Part shown: in pieces, positions 26,615 through 35,940 of the stretch
Numbering within the stretch: the first letter of the stretch is position 1
Layout: each line of letters begins with the position of its first letter
Origin: Companilactobacillus heilongjiangensis
GTDB taxonomy: Bacteria; Bacillota; Bacilli; Lactobacillales; Lactobacillaceae
Length of the DNA stretch: 64,000 bases
Reading direction: 5' to 3'
NCBI RefSeq assembly: GCF_000831645.3
Contig: NZ_CP012559.1
Location: forward strand, 744,001-808,000
Translations under genes and position numbers: made by a program
Notes under the pieces: model-generated
Told to the model about the DNA's origin: nothing
The model's database searches: none
What the model saw: the letters and a program-made list of their open reading frames with translations, nothing else

Positions 26615-27079
26615 ATGGGGTTATTTTCAAAAAAAGTAGAACTATTTGCGCCAGTTGATGGCGATTTGAAACCTATTTCTGAAGCAGGTGATGAGTTATT
26701 TGCTTCAAAAGCAATGGGTGATGGTTTTGTTGTAATACCAACTTCAAATAGTATTTATAGTCCAGTTAAGGGCAAGATTGTTTCGGTATTTCCGACAAAA
26801 CATGCTCTAACTATAAAGAATGGTAAATTTGAATATTTATTACATTTAGGAATCGATACCGTAGAACTGAATGGAAAAGGATTTGATATTAAGGTTTCTG
26901 AAGGTGATTCCGTAGACGAGAATACTTTATTAGGTACTGTTGATTTTGATTTTGTTAAAAAGAGCGATAAGAAGGCTGATGTTATGCTCATTTGTACGAA
27001 CTTGAAAGATTCCCAAAAGGTCAGTTTGGATGGTTTAGATCAAGTTGGGCATTCAAATAAAATAGGTGTTATCAATTAA
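26615..27079 (+). CDS. PTS EIIA component, glucose family (Crr-like)
   Basis: A soluble phosphocarrier of 154 residues. The active-site histidine is His77 in YLLHLGIDTVELNG, with the supporting His63 in KHALTI; the GDGFVVIP and SPVKGKIVSVFPT blocks complete the EIIA-Glc fold. It should pass phosphate from HPr to the EIIBC encoded two genes upstream, which lacks its own EIIA domain. It starts 13 bp after the DeoR gene and ends at a strong terminator. Confidence 0.92.
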   Translation: MGLFSKKVELFAPVDGDLKPISEAGDELFASKAMGDGFVVIPTSNSIYSPVKGKIVSVFPTKHALTIKNGKFEYLLHLGIDTVELNGKGFDIKVSEGDSVDENTLLGTVDFDFVKKSDKKADVMLICTNLKDSQKVSLDGLDQVGHSNKIGVIN

Positions 27080-27120
27080 AAAAGACTTTCATAGATTTTA
27101 GTCTGTGAAAGTCTTTTTTT
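27078..27120. terminator. Bidirectional terminator between EIIA gene and LacI gene
   Basis: aaaaaagactttca pairs with tgaaagtctttttt, loop around 27092-27105, with T on the right; the LacI stop codon follows directly. Confidence 0.9.
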
Positions 27121-27121
27121 G

Positions 27122-28123
27122 CTATTTGCTTGATTCTCTCTGAATTAATGAAACTGGTATAGTAATGGATTCTCCGGTAATACCTGTATGATTAATCAAG
27201 TTGATTAAATTATCAACTGTGACTTGAGCTATTTTATCGGTGTCTTGCTTAATAGAAGATAATGTTGGATATGAGTGAATATCTTGAGGATCATTATCAA
27301 AACCAATGATCTTAATATCCTTTGGAACTGATTTTCCTATTTTAAGAAGTGCAGATAGTACATTGATTGCAATTGAATCATTTATTGCAAATATGCCATC
27401 AATTTGAGGTTCTAGCTCTAAGAATTGGTTTAACTTTTTGGTGATATTATCTGAATCCAAAACAATATGGTTTTTTGATTTATTATAAGTAATATTATTT
27501 TTTGCCAATGCGTCTTTAAACCCTCGAAGCCTATAGCTTGATGATGATGATGTACGACTGTGGGATGCAATAATGGGAAACTTACATCCAGCTTCAAATA
27601 AGGAATTTGTGGCCTCAACGGCTCCTTGATAATGGTCTGATGATATAAAGACTGTATTTTGTTTATCTTTAGGTTCTCGATCGATACAAACGAATGGGAT
27701 TTTTTGAGGTGTTTTTAATTTGCTGATATCAAAGGCTTTGGCCCCTGAAATAACAATTAGTCCATCAATACCTTTGCTTTCCAGCATTTTTAAATATGCC
27801 AATTCTTTTTTCTCATCGCGTGCAGTGTTACATATGATTGTAGAGTAACCTTGCTTGAAAAGAATTTTTTCGATTTTCTGAACAACGTTAGCGAAGAAGT
27901 AATTACTAATATCAGGGACCAGTATTCCAACTGAAAATGATTTATTCATGCGCAGATTTTTGGCACTAAAGTTAGTATGGTAATCAGTATCTCTTATTAC
28001 TTTTTGAACTTTCTTTCTAGTCTCTTCTGAGAAACGACCATTGTCATTTATAACTCTAGAAACAGTGGCCACAGATACACCGCTTAATTTAGCGATATCT
28101 TTAATTGAGTATTTTTTATTCAT
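27122..28123 (-). CDS. LacI-family transcriptional regulator
   Basis: A 333-residue repressor. The headpiece YSIKDIAKLSGVSVATVSRVINDNGRFSEETR (residues 4-35) with hinge helix NFSAKNLRMNK is followed by the periplasmic-binding-like core (VGILVPDISNYFFANVVQKIEKIL, GLIVISGAKAFD, FDNDPQDIHSYPTLSSIKQD). It is divergent from the rpe-rpiB-PTS genes and converges on the EIIA gene, so it may control either or both PTS clusters. Operator-like 14-mers lie at 23400-23413, 28205-28218 and 28252-28265. Confidence 0.92.
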   Translation of the reverse strand: MNKKYSIKDIAKLSGVSVATVSRVINDNGRFSEETRKKVQKVIRDTDYHTNFSAKNLRMNKSFSVGILVPDISNYFFANVVQKIEKILFKQGYSTIICNTARDEKKELAYLKMLESKGIDGLIVISGAKAFDISKLKTPQKIPFVCIDREPKDKQNTVFISSDHYQGAVEATNSLFEAGCKFPIIASHSRTSSSSSYRLRGFKDALAKNNITYNKSKNHIVLDSDNITKKLNQFLELEPQIDGIFAINDSIAINVLSALLKIGKSVPKDIKIIGFDNDPQDIHSYPTLSSIKQDTDKIAQVTVDNLINLINHTGITGESITIPVSLIQRESSK

Positions 28124-28204
28124 GATGACATTGTAACTCCTATTTGCTTACTAAAAGTAAGTTTTACATAATTTATTTTTTTGTCAAATATGTTTTTTCA
28201 TTTT

Positions 28205-28265
28205 AGAAAGCGTTGACATTTTTGAAATGCGATGATACACTTTTGTTGTTGAGAAAACGATTACC
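28205..28265 (+). promoter_or_regulatory. Promoter with two cre/LacI-operator-like boxes for the second PTS cluster
   Basis: TTGACA (28213-28218) and TACACT (28236-28241) are 17 bp apart, a near-ideal sigma-A promoter. The box agaaagcgttgaca (28205-28218) overlaps the -35 with one mismatch to cre; a second box agaaaacgattacc (28252-28265) lies just after the start site. Two boxes around a promoter fit repression by CcpA or the adjacent LacI protein. From here to 28551 (about 300 bp) there is an untranslated stretch in which I see no gene and no clear hairpin. Confidence 0.75.
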
Positions 28266-28551
28266 CAATGGAAATGATAACACGAAAGCGGGAATAGGAT
28301 GGTTCTTTAAAAAGAATATTACAAAATAGTATATCGATGACTTTAGAAATGTTAATTATAGGTATTTTTTAAAGGGATTTATTGGTATTAATCTTAACGA
28401 AATTATTTGCAGTGAGATTTTAAAATATGGAAGTCTGTTAGTTAAACTTTAAATAGAAGCTTTTCTCGGAATTTTAATAAGTCTTTAAATAAAATAGAGA
28501 AGGTTTGTTTTAATCATTGAGTAATCGATTTCCCAAAAGGATGTAGCTATT

Positions 28552-29202
28552 ATGAAAAAATTGATTTGCCCATCACTAATGTGTGCGGATTTTACAAATA
28601 TAAAAAGAGAAGTAACAGAATTGGATAAAGCCGGAATAGATATTTTCCATATGGACGTTATGGATGGAGCATTTGTTCCTAATATGGCACTTGGTGTAGA
28701 AGATTATAAATCTGTTAGAAGTCTTACAAATACATCTATGGATGTTCATTTAATGGTTAACAATCCGCAAAACTTTGTTCCGATTTTCGCAAATTTAGGA
28801 GCAAATATTATCTATATTCATCCGGAAGCGGATCCCATGCCAACTAGAACTCTAGATGAAATTAAAAAGGATGATATTCATCCTGGAATTGCTATTAATC
28901 CAGGTACTTCGATTGCAACAATTAAAGAGCTGTTACCTTTAGTAGATTACATTTTAGTTATGACTGTTAATCCTGGCTTTGCAGGACAATCGTATTTAGA
29001 TTATGTAAACGATAAAATTAAAGATTTAGCTGGTTTAAAAGAAAAGTATCAATTTAATTTGATGGTTGATGGTGCTATCTCACCAGAGAAAATTAAATTA
29101 TTATCAGGTTTTGGTGTGGATGGTTTTATTGTTGGAACGTCTTCATTATTTGGTAAAGACAAGAGTTATAGGGAAATCGTTAAGGAATTAAAGGAGCTTT
29201 AA
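28552..29202 (+). CDS. Ribulose-phosphate 3-epimerase family protein (AlsE/Rpe-like)
   Basis: A TIM-barrel 3-epimerase of 216 residues. The motifs CPSLMCADF, FHMDVMDGAFVPN, DVHLMVNNPQNF, MTVNPGFAGQSYL and DGFIVGTSSLF belong to the Rpe family. The PSLMC and VMTVxPGFAGQ forms are closer to E. coli AlsE (allulose-6-phosphate 3-epimerase) than to standard Rpe, in my memory of those sequences. Being next to an RpiB-like isomerase and a PTS, it probably converts a ketohexose 6-phosphate to fructose 6-phosphate rather than serving the pentose pathway. AAAGGATG precedes the ATG. Confidence 0.83.
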   Translation: MKKLICPSLMCADFTNIKREVTELDKAGIDIFHMDVMDGAFVPNMALGVEDYKSVRSLTNTSMDVHLMVNNPQNFVPIFANLGANIIYIHPEADPMPTRTLDEIKKDDIHPGIAINPGTSIATIKELLPLVDYILVMTVNPGFAGQSYLDYVNDKIKDLAGLKEKYQFNLMVDGAISPEKIKLLSGFGVDGFIVGTSSLFGKDKSYREIVKELKEL

Positions 29203-29203
29203 T

Positions 29204-29707
29204 ATGAAAAAAATTGCTATTGGATCAGATCATGTTGGTTATGAGTTAAAACCCACAATTATTGATTATTTAAAAGAATTAGGCTATGAAGTTAAAGATT
29301 TTGGTACTTATTCAACTGAAAGAACTGATTATCCAATTTATGGAAAAAAGGTTGGAGAAGTGGTTGCGAGTGGAGAATATGATTTAGGAATCGTAATTTG
29401 TGGTACTGGAGTTGGTATTTCCTTGGCTGCCAATAAGGTTCCAGGCATTAGAGCAGTTGTATGTAGCGAACCATATTCTGCACAATTGTCAAAAATGCAT
29501 AACAATACAAACATTTTGGCATTTGGGTCTAGAGTAGTTGGGCCTGAATTAGCTAAGATGATTGTAAAAACTTGGTTGGATGCCACCTTTGTTGGCGGTA
29601 GGCATGCTCGTCGAGTTGATGAACTGGGAGCCATTGAAGACCGTGATAATAAGGAATTTGAAAATATTGAATATTCACAAAGTGATAAGTATATAGATAA
29701 GAACTAA
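29204..29707 (+). CDS. RpiB/LacAB-family sugar-phosphate isomerase
   Basis: An aldose-ketose phosphate isomerase of 167 residues. IAIGSDHVGYELKPTIIDYL at the N-terminus, the active-site cysteine region IVICGTGVGISLAANKVPGIRAVVCSEPYSA and HNNTNILAFGSRVVGPELA are diagnostic. Family members act on ribose 5-phosphate, allose 6-phosphate or galactose 6-phosphate. Context with an AlsE-like epimerase points to allose 6-phosphate to allulose 6-phosphate; this is inference. It starts 1 bp after the epimerase gene, so tightly coupled. Confidence 0.88.
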   Translation: MKKIAIGSDHVGYELKPTIIDYLKELGYEVKDFGTYSTERTDYPIYGKKVGEVVASGEYDLGIVICGTGVGISLAANKVPGIRAVVCSEPYSAQLSKMHNNTNILAFGSRVVGPELAKMIVKTWLDATFVGGRHARRVDELGAIEDRDNKEFENIEYSQSDKYIDKN

Positions 29708-29732
29708 TAAAAGACGATACGGGGTGAAAGTT

Positions 29733-31595
29733 ATGTCAAACGATAGGTCTCTGGGAAAAAAGATTCTTGACTTAGTCGGTGGTGAGAAAAACATTTCCGG
29801 TATTACTCATTGTGCTACCCGGCTGAGAATGCTCTTACGGGATGATAGTGTAGCAAATAATAATCGCGATAAAATTAAGAATTTAGATGGAGTAATAGAT
29901 GTTGCAGAAACAGGTGGTCAATATCAAGTTATTATTGGGCCGGCCGTTGCTAATGTATATGATGATTTGGTTGATGGAACCAATCTTAATAGTGACAATT
30001 CTGATGTAGATGATGGTCCAAAAAGTGGCAATATTCTTTCAAGATTGTTAGATGTTGTGGCTGGTATTTTTACACCTTTATTGCCATTGCTAGCTGGATC
30101 TGGTGTACTTCGTGGTGTTGTTTTGCTATTAGTACAGTTAAAGTGGTTAAGTAATACCTCGGGTACGTATCATATTTTGACAGCTGCTTCAACAGCGGTA
30201 TTTTATTTCTTGCCTATTTTATTAGCAATTACATCTGCTGAAAAGTTTAAAGTTAATAAGTATGTTTCGGCAGCAATTATGGGTTCCTTAATTATGCCTG
30301 AAATTACTAATATTATGGGTTCCCATGGTAATGGTGTTGTTACTCATTTCTTTGGAATTCCAATTGTTTTGATGACATATACATCAACCGTTATTCCCGC
30401 AATTTTAGCAATTTGGTGTTTGTCATATTTGGAACGTTGGCTTAAGAGAGTAATTCCTGAAAGTCTACAATTATTATTTGTCCCACTAATTTCATTATTC
30501 ATAATGGTTCCATTAACAGCAGGATTGTTTGGACCGTTCGGTGTTTATGTAGGTGAGGGCATTTCTAATGCTATTAACTTCTTAATGAACTACAATGGTT
30601 GGATTGCTGGTGCACTTGTTGGTGGTGCTTGGAATGTGTTTGTTATTTTTGGCTTACAGTGGGCTGTAAATCCAGTTATGATTCAAAATATTAGTAGACT
30701 GGGCTTTGATCAGATTGTTCCTTTGACTGCCGCTGCTAATTTTGGTATGGCCGGTGCCACACTAGGTACATTCTTTAGAACACATGATAAAAAGATGAAA
30801 GCTTATTCAATGTCAGCTTTGCTTTCAATCTTTTTTGCAGGTATCACAGAACCATCTATTTACGGTGTTGGTGTTAGATACAAGAAGCCATTAATTGCCG
30901 CGGTTGCTGGTGGTGCAGTTGGTGGTGCATTTATCGGTGGTATGCATGTTAAGGCTTTTGCTTTTGTATTTGGTGGTCTAACAACATTGCCTGCCTTTGT
31001 TGGTTCAACATTCGTTTCATATGTTATTGGTTTAGCAATTTGTTTTGCCGTTGCTTTAGCTATTACACTAGTTATTGGTATTAATGAAGAGGCAGATATT
31101 AAAACTAAAACAGATGCAGTTGGTAATACTAAGGCGGTATCTGATGAATTAATTCAACAACCATTAAGTGGAGTTGTTTCTGATTTAGCCACAGCTAATG
31201 ATCCTGCCTTTGCTTCAGGAGCAATGGGTCAAGGAATGGTTATTAATCCGGATGATGATACAGTTTATGCTCCCTTTGATGGAACTGTAACAATGTTATT
31301 TAACACCCATCATGCTATTGGTATAACTTCCAGTAAGGGTGCTGAAGTTATGATTCATATTGGTATTGATACTGTTAAATTGAACGGAAAGTATTTCAAT
31401 GCACTTGTAAAGCAAGGAGACATCGTAAAAAGTGGAGAAGCCTTGATTAAATTTGATAAAGATAAAATTAAAGGCGCAGGTTATGATCTTTCAACATTTG
31501 TCATTGTAACGAATACTAATGCTTACAAAGAAGTTCGCTTGGTTGCAGCTGATAGTGGCAATCATGGCAGAAATACTTTACAGGTAACATTATAA
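29733..31595 (+). CDS. PTS transporter EIIBCA, glucose/glucoside superfamily
   Basis: A complete fused PTS permease of 620 residues. EIIB has the phospho-cysteine Cys27 in ITHCATRLRM; EIIC follows (FTPLLPLLAGSGVLRG, FFAGITEPSIYGVGVRYKKPLI); the C-terminal EIIA domain begins about residue 475 (GAMGQGMVINPDDDTVYAPFDG, HHAIGITS, VMIHIGIDTVKLNG with the phospho-histidine). I prefer the ATG at 29733, which has GGGGTG upstream, to the GTG at 29724. It shares clear homology with the EIIBC at 24390, so the two clusters arose by duplication or carry related sugars. Confidence 0.92.
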   Translation: MSNDRSLGKKILDLVGGEKNISGITHCATRLRMLLRDDSVANNNRDKIKNLDGVIDVAETGGQYQVIIGPAVANVYDDLVDGTNLNSDNSDVDDGPKSGNILSRLLDVVAGIFTPLLPLLAGSGVLRGVVLLLVQLKWLSNTSGTYHILTAASTAVFYFLPILLAITSAEKFKVNKYVSAAIMGSLIMPEITNIMGSHGNGVVTHFFGIPIVLMTYTSTVIPAILAIWCLSYLERWLKRVIPESLQLLFVPLISLFIMVPLTAGLFGPFGVYVGEGISNAINFLMNYNGWIAGALVGGAWNVFVIFGLQWAVNPVMIQNISRLGFDQIVPLTAAANFGMAGATLGTFFRTHDKKMKAYSMSALLSIFFAGITEPSIYGVGVRYKKPLIAAVAGGAVGGAFIGGMHVKAFAFVFGGLTTLPAFVGSTFVSYVIGLAICFAVALAITLVIGINEEADIKTKTDAVGNTKAVSDELIQQPLSGVVSDLATANDPAFASGAMGQGMVINPDDDTVYAPFDGTVTMLFNTHHAIGITSSKGAEVMIHIGIDTVKLNGKYFNALVKQGDIVKSGEALIKFDKDKIKGAGYDLSTFVIVTNTNAYKEVRLVAADSGNHGRNTLQVTL

Positions 31596-31598
31596 ATA

Positions 31599-31643
31599 AA
31601 ATGAGTTTTCAATTTTTAATGGAGATTGAAAACTCATTTTTTT
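31599..31643 (+). terminator. Intrinsic terminator after the EIIBCA gene
   Basis: aaatgagttttcaat (31599-31613) pairs perfectly with attgaaaactcattt (31625-31639), then T. Confidence 0.9.
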
Positions 31644-31729
31644 GTACATAAGTGTGAATCCCATAACGTGACAACGAATAAATAACTAGCTACAATTAAT
31701 AAGTTGAACGAATAAGGGAGAAAAAACTA

Positions 31730-32689
31730 ATGGCAAATGTTCTCATTACAGCAGCGATTCCACAAGCCGCTTTAGAAATCTTGCAAAAAGCAGGACTAAA
31801 TGTGGAAAGTTATACTGGCGATGCTTTGATAACTAAAGATGAATTGATGAAGCGGATTGTCGGTAAGGATTACTTGATTACACCTCTATCAACTCAAGTG
31901 GATCAAGATGTAATTGATGCCGATCCACAGCTAAAATTGATTGCTAATTTTGGTGCTGGTTTCAATAATATCGATGTTAAATATGCTCGTCAGAAAAATA
32001 TCCCAGTTACGAATACGCCCAAGGTTTCCACAACTTCGACGGCAGAAGTAACAACTGCCTTAATTATTTCTTTGGCCCATCGAGTGGTTGAAGGGGACAA
32101 ATTAATGCTAACGAAAGGCTTTGCTGGTTGGGCTCCATTGTTCTTCTTGGGACATGAATTAGCTGGTAAAACACTGGGAATCTTTGGTATGGGACAAATT
32201 GGTCAAGCGGTTGCGAAGAGAATGGCTGCCTTTGATATGAAAGTTATCTATACTCAACGCCATCAATTAGCACCTGAAATTGAGCAAAAGTTAAATGCTA
32301 AATTTGTCTCGCTGGATGAGTTGATTTCCAATAGTGATGTCTTAACATTGCATGCGCCATTAACACCACAAACCAAGCATATTTTGGCAGCTGAACAATT
32401 TAAACAGATGAAAAATTCAGCATACTTGATCAATGCTTCTCGTGGGCCAGTGATTGATGAGGCGGCATTGTTAACTGCTTTGCAAAATCATGAATTGGCT
32501 GGAGCTGCCCTAGATGTTTATGAAAATGAACCGCAAGTCGCTGACGGATTCAAGAAATTAAACAATGCTATTTTGACACCACATATCGGAAACGCCACGG
32601 TTGAAGCTCGTGATGCGATGGCCGATATTGTTGCCAATAATGTTGTTTTAGCAAATGAAAATAAAGAACCACTATATGTAATCAATTAA
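31730..32689 (+). CDS. D-isomer specific 2-hydroxyacid dehydrogenase family protein
   Basis: An NAD(P)-dependent oxidoreductase of 319 residues that reduces a 2-oxoacid (glyoxylate, hydroxypyruvate or similar). The Rossmann motif is GKTLGIFGMGQIGQAVAKRM (about 146-165); catalytic Arg in INASRGPVIDE, Glu in LDVYENEP and His in LTPHIGNAT are present. It resembles the glyoxylate/hydroxypyruvate-reductase branch more than D-lactate dehydrogenase. It stands alone with its own terminator. Confidence 0.88.
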   Translation: MANVLITAAIPQAALEILQKAGLNVESYTGDALITKDELMKRIVGKDYLITPLSTQVDQDVIDADPQLKLIANFGAGFNNIDVKYARQKNIPVTNTPKVSTTSTAEVTTALIISLAHRVVEGDKLMLTKGFAGWAPLFFLGHELAGKTLGIFGMGQIGQAVAKRMAAFDMKVIYTQRHQLAPEIEQKLNAKFVSLDELISNSDVLTLHAPLTPQTKHILAAEQFKQMKNSAYLINASRGPVIDEAALLTALQNHELAGAALDVYENEPQVADGFKKLNNAILTPHIGNATVEARDAMADIVANNVVLANENKEPLYVIN

Positions 32690-32734
32690 AAAAACGTAAT
32701 CTGAAGTCATTATTGACTAAAGATTACGTTTTTT
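32689..32734. terminator. Bidirectional terminator between the dehydrogenase and HAD genes
   Basis: aaaaaacgtaatct (32689-32702) pairs with agattacgtttttt (32721-32734). Confidence 0.9.
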
Positions 32735-32737
32735 GAG

Positions 32738-33514
32738 CTAAATTAAATTGAAGTGTTTTAGACCGTTAACAATACCACCGTTAACGTTTTCAGTGGTAAC
32801 ATAAGTTGCGGCCTCTTTGACTGCATCTATACCATTACCCATGGCAACACTGTAGTCGGCAAATTCAATCATTGGTAAATCGTTAGTACCATCGCCGAAA
32901 GCATAAACGGGTTTATCGGTTAAATCCAAGGCTTTGAGCAACTCTTTAATACCGCTCATCTTGGATACGCCTTTGGCAACAGTATCGATTGAGAAATAGC
33001 CGGTATTGTAAAATTGCAATTCAGGGTACTTCTTTTGATAACTTGTACCATCGTTAGCTGTTAAGATGACAAACATTTGAATGGCATCTTTCTTATAAAA
33101 ATCAGCATCGATTTTTGGTACATCTAGTCGTAATTTATGGAAGAATTCTTTGATATATGGTGTTTCACCACTCAAAAAAGTCTTATCAGGCGTGTGCATA
33201 TATACGGTGTCACCAGTTTTGTGAGCCGTATCGATTACATCTTTAATTAGTTCTGGTTTAATATCATTGTGATAAATAATTTTATCCTGTGATTGGACAA
33301 ATGCACCATTTAAAGTAACATAGGTATCAATACCGGTCGCACTTGTAGCTGCATCAATTTCGATTGGTGAGCGACCAGTGCAGATAACTGGTAGATAGTT
33401 GTTCTTTTCAACTTGGCGGACAGCATTAGCTACTGAATCGTCAACTTGAGATTGGGCATTCAAAAGGGTTCCGTCAAGATCAAAAAAGACGGTTCCACGA
33501 TAATTTTTTTGCAA
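32738..33514 (-). CDS. Cof-type HAD-superfamily hydrolase
   Basis: A 258-residue cytoplasmic phosphatase. The nucleophile motif FFDLDGTLLNAQ is at residues 10-21, TGRS near 42, and the Mg site GDGTNDLPMIEFADYSVAMGNG near 208-229. The middle C2 cap is present. It belongs to the same broad family as 6911-7702 but they are not close copies. The substrate is unknown. The gene diverges from the two-component system. Confidence 0.86.
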   Translation of the reverse strand: MQKNYRGTVFFDLDGTLLNAQSQVDDSVANAVRQVEKNNYLPVICTGRSPIEIDAATSATGIDTYVTLNGAFVQSQDKIIYHNDIKPELIKDVIDTAHKTGDTVYMHTPDKTFLSGETPYIKEFFHKLRLDVPKIDADFYKKDAIQMFVILTANDGTSYQKKYPELQFYNTGYFSIDTVAKGVSKMSGIKELLKALDLTDKPVYAFGDGTNDLPMIEFADYSVAMGNGIDAVKEAATYVTTENVNGGIVNGLKHFNLI

Positions 33515-33612
33515 AAGATCACCAACTTAAATTTATTTTGTATACTAGCAATATGGTAACAATTTTTCCTGTAATGAGATAGTCTAATTTTGAAAAATAC
33601 GGAGTGATTTTT

Positions 33613-34362
33613 ATGAAAATTTTAATGATTGAGGATAACAAATCTGTCTCTGAAATGATGGGGATGTTTTTCCAAAAAGAGAAATGGGAAGCAAGTTTTG
33701 CTTATGACGGCAACGAAGCGGTCGACATGTTCAATGAGGACCCCGATAAATGGGATATGATCACGCTAGACCTTAATCTTCCCGGTAAAGATGGGATGGA
33801 AGTTGCCAAAGAAATTCGTAAAGTTTCTAAAACTGTTCCTATTATTATGTTAACAGCTCGTGATACTGAGAGTGATCAAGTGTTGGGACTAGAATTCGGT
33901 GCTGACGATTACGTTACTAAGCCATTCAGTCCAATTACTTTGATTGCCAGAATGAAAGCCATTCACAGACGTGATGAAAACTTGGCTGAAAAACTAGCTG
34001 AAAGCACACCAGTTAACGCTGAAGTTGAGGAAGCTGATGATGGTTTCGATATCAATACTGGTTTCTTCAAGTTGAATTCCAATACTCGTGAAGCTTACTT
34101 AGATGACAAAGAAATTCCTGATTTAACACCTAAAGAATTCGATTTATTGAAAACTTTAGCAAGTAAGCCTAAGCAAGTCTTTTCCCGTGAACAATTGCTT
34201 GAACAAGTTTGGGACTATGACTACTTTGGTGAAGAAAGAACTGTCGATGCCCACATTAAGAAATTACGTCAAAAGATTGAAAAAGTTGGCCCACAAGTTA
34301 TTGAAACTGTTTGGGGCGTCGGCTATAAATTTGATGATTCAGGAGCAAAGACTAAAGCATAA
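33613..34362 (+). CDS. OmpR-family two-component response regulator
   Basis: A 249-residue regulator. The receiver domain (residues 1-120) has the phospho-acceptor Asp53 in MITLDLNLPGKDGM, the switch Thr in IIMLTARD and Lys in VTKPFSP. The C-terminal winged helix (about 155-245) has LTPKEFDLLKTLASKPKQVFSREQLLEQVWDYDYFGEERTVDAHIKKLRQKI. A longer charged linker separates the two. I use the ATG at 33613 (ACGGAG upstream) rather than the GTG at 33604. It overlaps the kinase gene by one base (TAATG). Confidence 0.93.
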   Translation: MKILMIEDNKSVSEMMGMFFQKEKWEASFAYDGNEAVDMFNEDPDKWDMITLDLNLPGKDGMEVAKEIRKVSKTVPIIMLTARDTESDQVLGLEFGADDYVTKPFSPITLIARMKAIHRRDENLAEKLAESTPVNAEVEEADDGFDINTGFFKLNSNTREAYLDDKEIPDLTPKEFDLLKTLASKPKQVFSREQLLEQVWDYDYFGEERTVDAHIKKLRQKIEKVGPQVIETVWGVGYKFDDSGAKTKA

Positions 34363-35852
34363 TGAAATTAATTTATCAAAACATGCTGAGTTTTCTGTTT
34401 GTTATTTTAACGACTCTCGGGATTATTTTGTATTCCGTAACCAGCGCTTCAACTAGTTGGGAGTACAACCGGACGTACAAAAGTTTGGAAAGTTATGCTG
34501 GTAATCTGGAGAAGATTGCATTAAAAACCGATCCCAAAACTGGGCAAATTCATAATATTACGGGCGACAACATTCGAACAGTTGAGCAAGTTCTTTCCGA
34601 AAGAAATGTTCAATTTGCAATTTTTGATTATAACAATAGTCAAGTTTATCCAACGCCACCAACTAATGTTAAATTGCATTTGAAGCAATCTTACTGGAAG
34701 AAATTGAAACAAGGCAAGACGATTCGAAACATTCAAAAGCCGCAGAATACCGAGGGTAATCCACGACTGCGAAAGGACGATAATCGAAGTTACGTCTATG
34801 TTCTGACGCCGTGGTTCCAAAATGGTAAGTTGATTGCGGCCGTTTGGGCTGGTTCTGATGTTTCTGAATTGCAGACAAATATCGGTGAAATTAATCGCAG
34901 GTTGTATTTTGCCTTGCTGATTTCTTTATTAGCAGCGATTATTTTGAGTTTCTTGCTTTCAAGGTATCAAGTCAACCGAATTAATCGTTTACGTGGAGCT
35001 ACTAAGAGAGTTGCCAACAATGACTTCTCTGTTCAAATTGAAAGTAAAGGTCGAGATGAGTTAGATGACCTAGCTGATGACTTTAACCAAATGGTTAAGT
35101 CGCTGGAGGCTTCAGATACTGAAATTAAGCGTCAGGAGCAACGTCGTAAGGAATTTATGGCCGATGCATCTCACGAAATGAGAACGCCTTTGACGACTAT
35201 TAACGGACTCTTGGAAGGACTGGCTTATGATGCTATTCCTGAAGAGTCTAAAGGTCAAAGTATTCAATTGATGCGTAATGAGACGAAGCGTTTGATTCGT
35301 TTGGTTAATGAAAACTTGGATTACGAAAAAATTCGAACTAACCAAATTACGATGGCTAAACGTATTTTTGATGCTAATAAGCCATTGCAGGATATCACTT
35401 CACAGTTGGAGAAAAAAGCGGAAACTTCTGGTGATGAGTTGATTCTCAAACCATATGACGGAGCGTTGCAGACATACGCTGACTATGACCGTTTTGTGCA
35501 AGTTATTTTTAACGTTATGCAGAACGCTATTCAGTTTACTAATGATGGCAAGATATTTATCAGTGGTATTCGTAATGAAGAACGTCACGCTTCAGTCTTT
35601 ACCGTGTCAGATACTGGTATCGGGATGTCAGAAGACCAAGTTAAAAATATTTGGGACCGCTATTACAAAGCTGATCCATCACGTAAGAATCGTAAGTATG
35701 GTGAGTCTGGTTTAGGACTGTCAATCGTTCACCAGTTGGTCGAAAATCATGGTGGTGAAATTGAAGTTAAGAGTAAATTGAATGAAGGTACAACATTCAT
35801 AATAACTTTGTTCGATGAAGGATATGAACACAAGCCAAACGAAGAAAAATGA
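34362..35852 (+). CDS. Two-component sensor histidine kinase
   Basis: A membrane sensor of 496 residues. The first membrane segment is at about 9-28, an extracellular part follows (about 30-175), the second segment is at about 181-200, HAMP at about 200-255, then the dimerisation domain with phospho-acceptor His271 in DASHEMRTPLTTI and the ATPase domain with N-box NVMQNAIQF, G1 DTGIGMS and G2 GESGLGLSIV. It is translationally coupled to the response regulator. The signal cannot be deduced; nearby envelope genes suggest surface stress, as inference only. Confidence 0.93.
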   Translation: MKLIYQNMLSFLFVILTTLGIILYSVTSASTSWEYNRTYKSLESYAGNLEKIALKTDPKTGQIHNITGDNIRTVEQVLSERNVQFAIFDYNNSQVYPTPPTNVKLHLKQSYWKKLKQGKTIRNIQKPQNTEGNPRLRKDDNRSYVYVLTPWFQNGKLIAAVWAGSDVSELQTNIGEINRRLYFALLISLLAAIILSFLLSRYQVNRINRLRGATKRVANNDFSVQIESKGRDELDDLADDFNQMVKSLEASDTEIKRQEQRRKEFMADASHEMRTPLTTINGLLEGLAYDAIPEESKGQSIQLMRNETKRLIRLVNENLDYEKIRTNQITMAKRIFDANKPLQDITSQLEKKAETSGDELILKPYDGALQTYADYDRFVQVIFNVMQNAIQFTNDGKIFISGIRNEERHASVFTVSDTGIGMSEDQVKNIWDRYYKADPSRKNRKYGESGLGLSIVHQLVENHGGEIEVKSKLNEGTTFIITLFDEGYEHKPNEEK

Positions 35853-35940
35853 GTTAGAATGTAGCTGTAAAGGCTTACATGAAACTCAGACTAAACTAAA
35901 TTTAAATCGTGCTAGGCAAATTAGTTTGTCTTCAATCTGA

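Noticed and set aside
35455-35715. Alternative-frame ORFs inside the sensor kinase and other large genes
   Set aside because: They are shadows of strongly supported coding frames, without ribosome sites or domain content.
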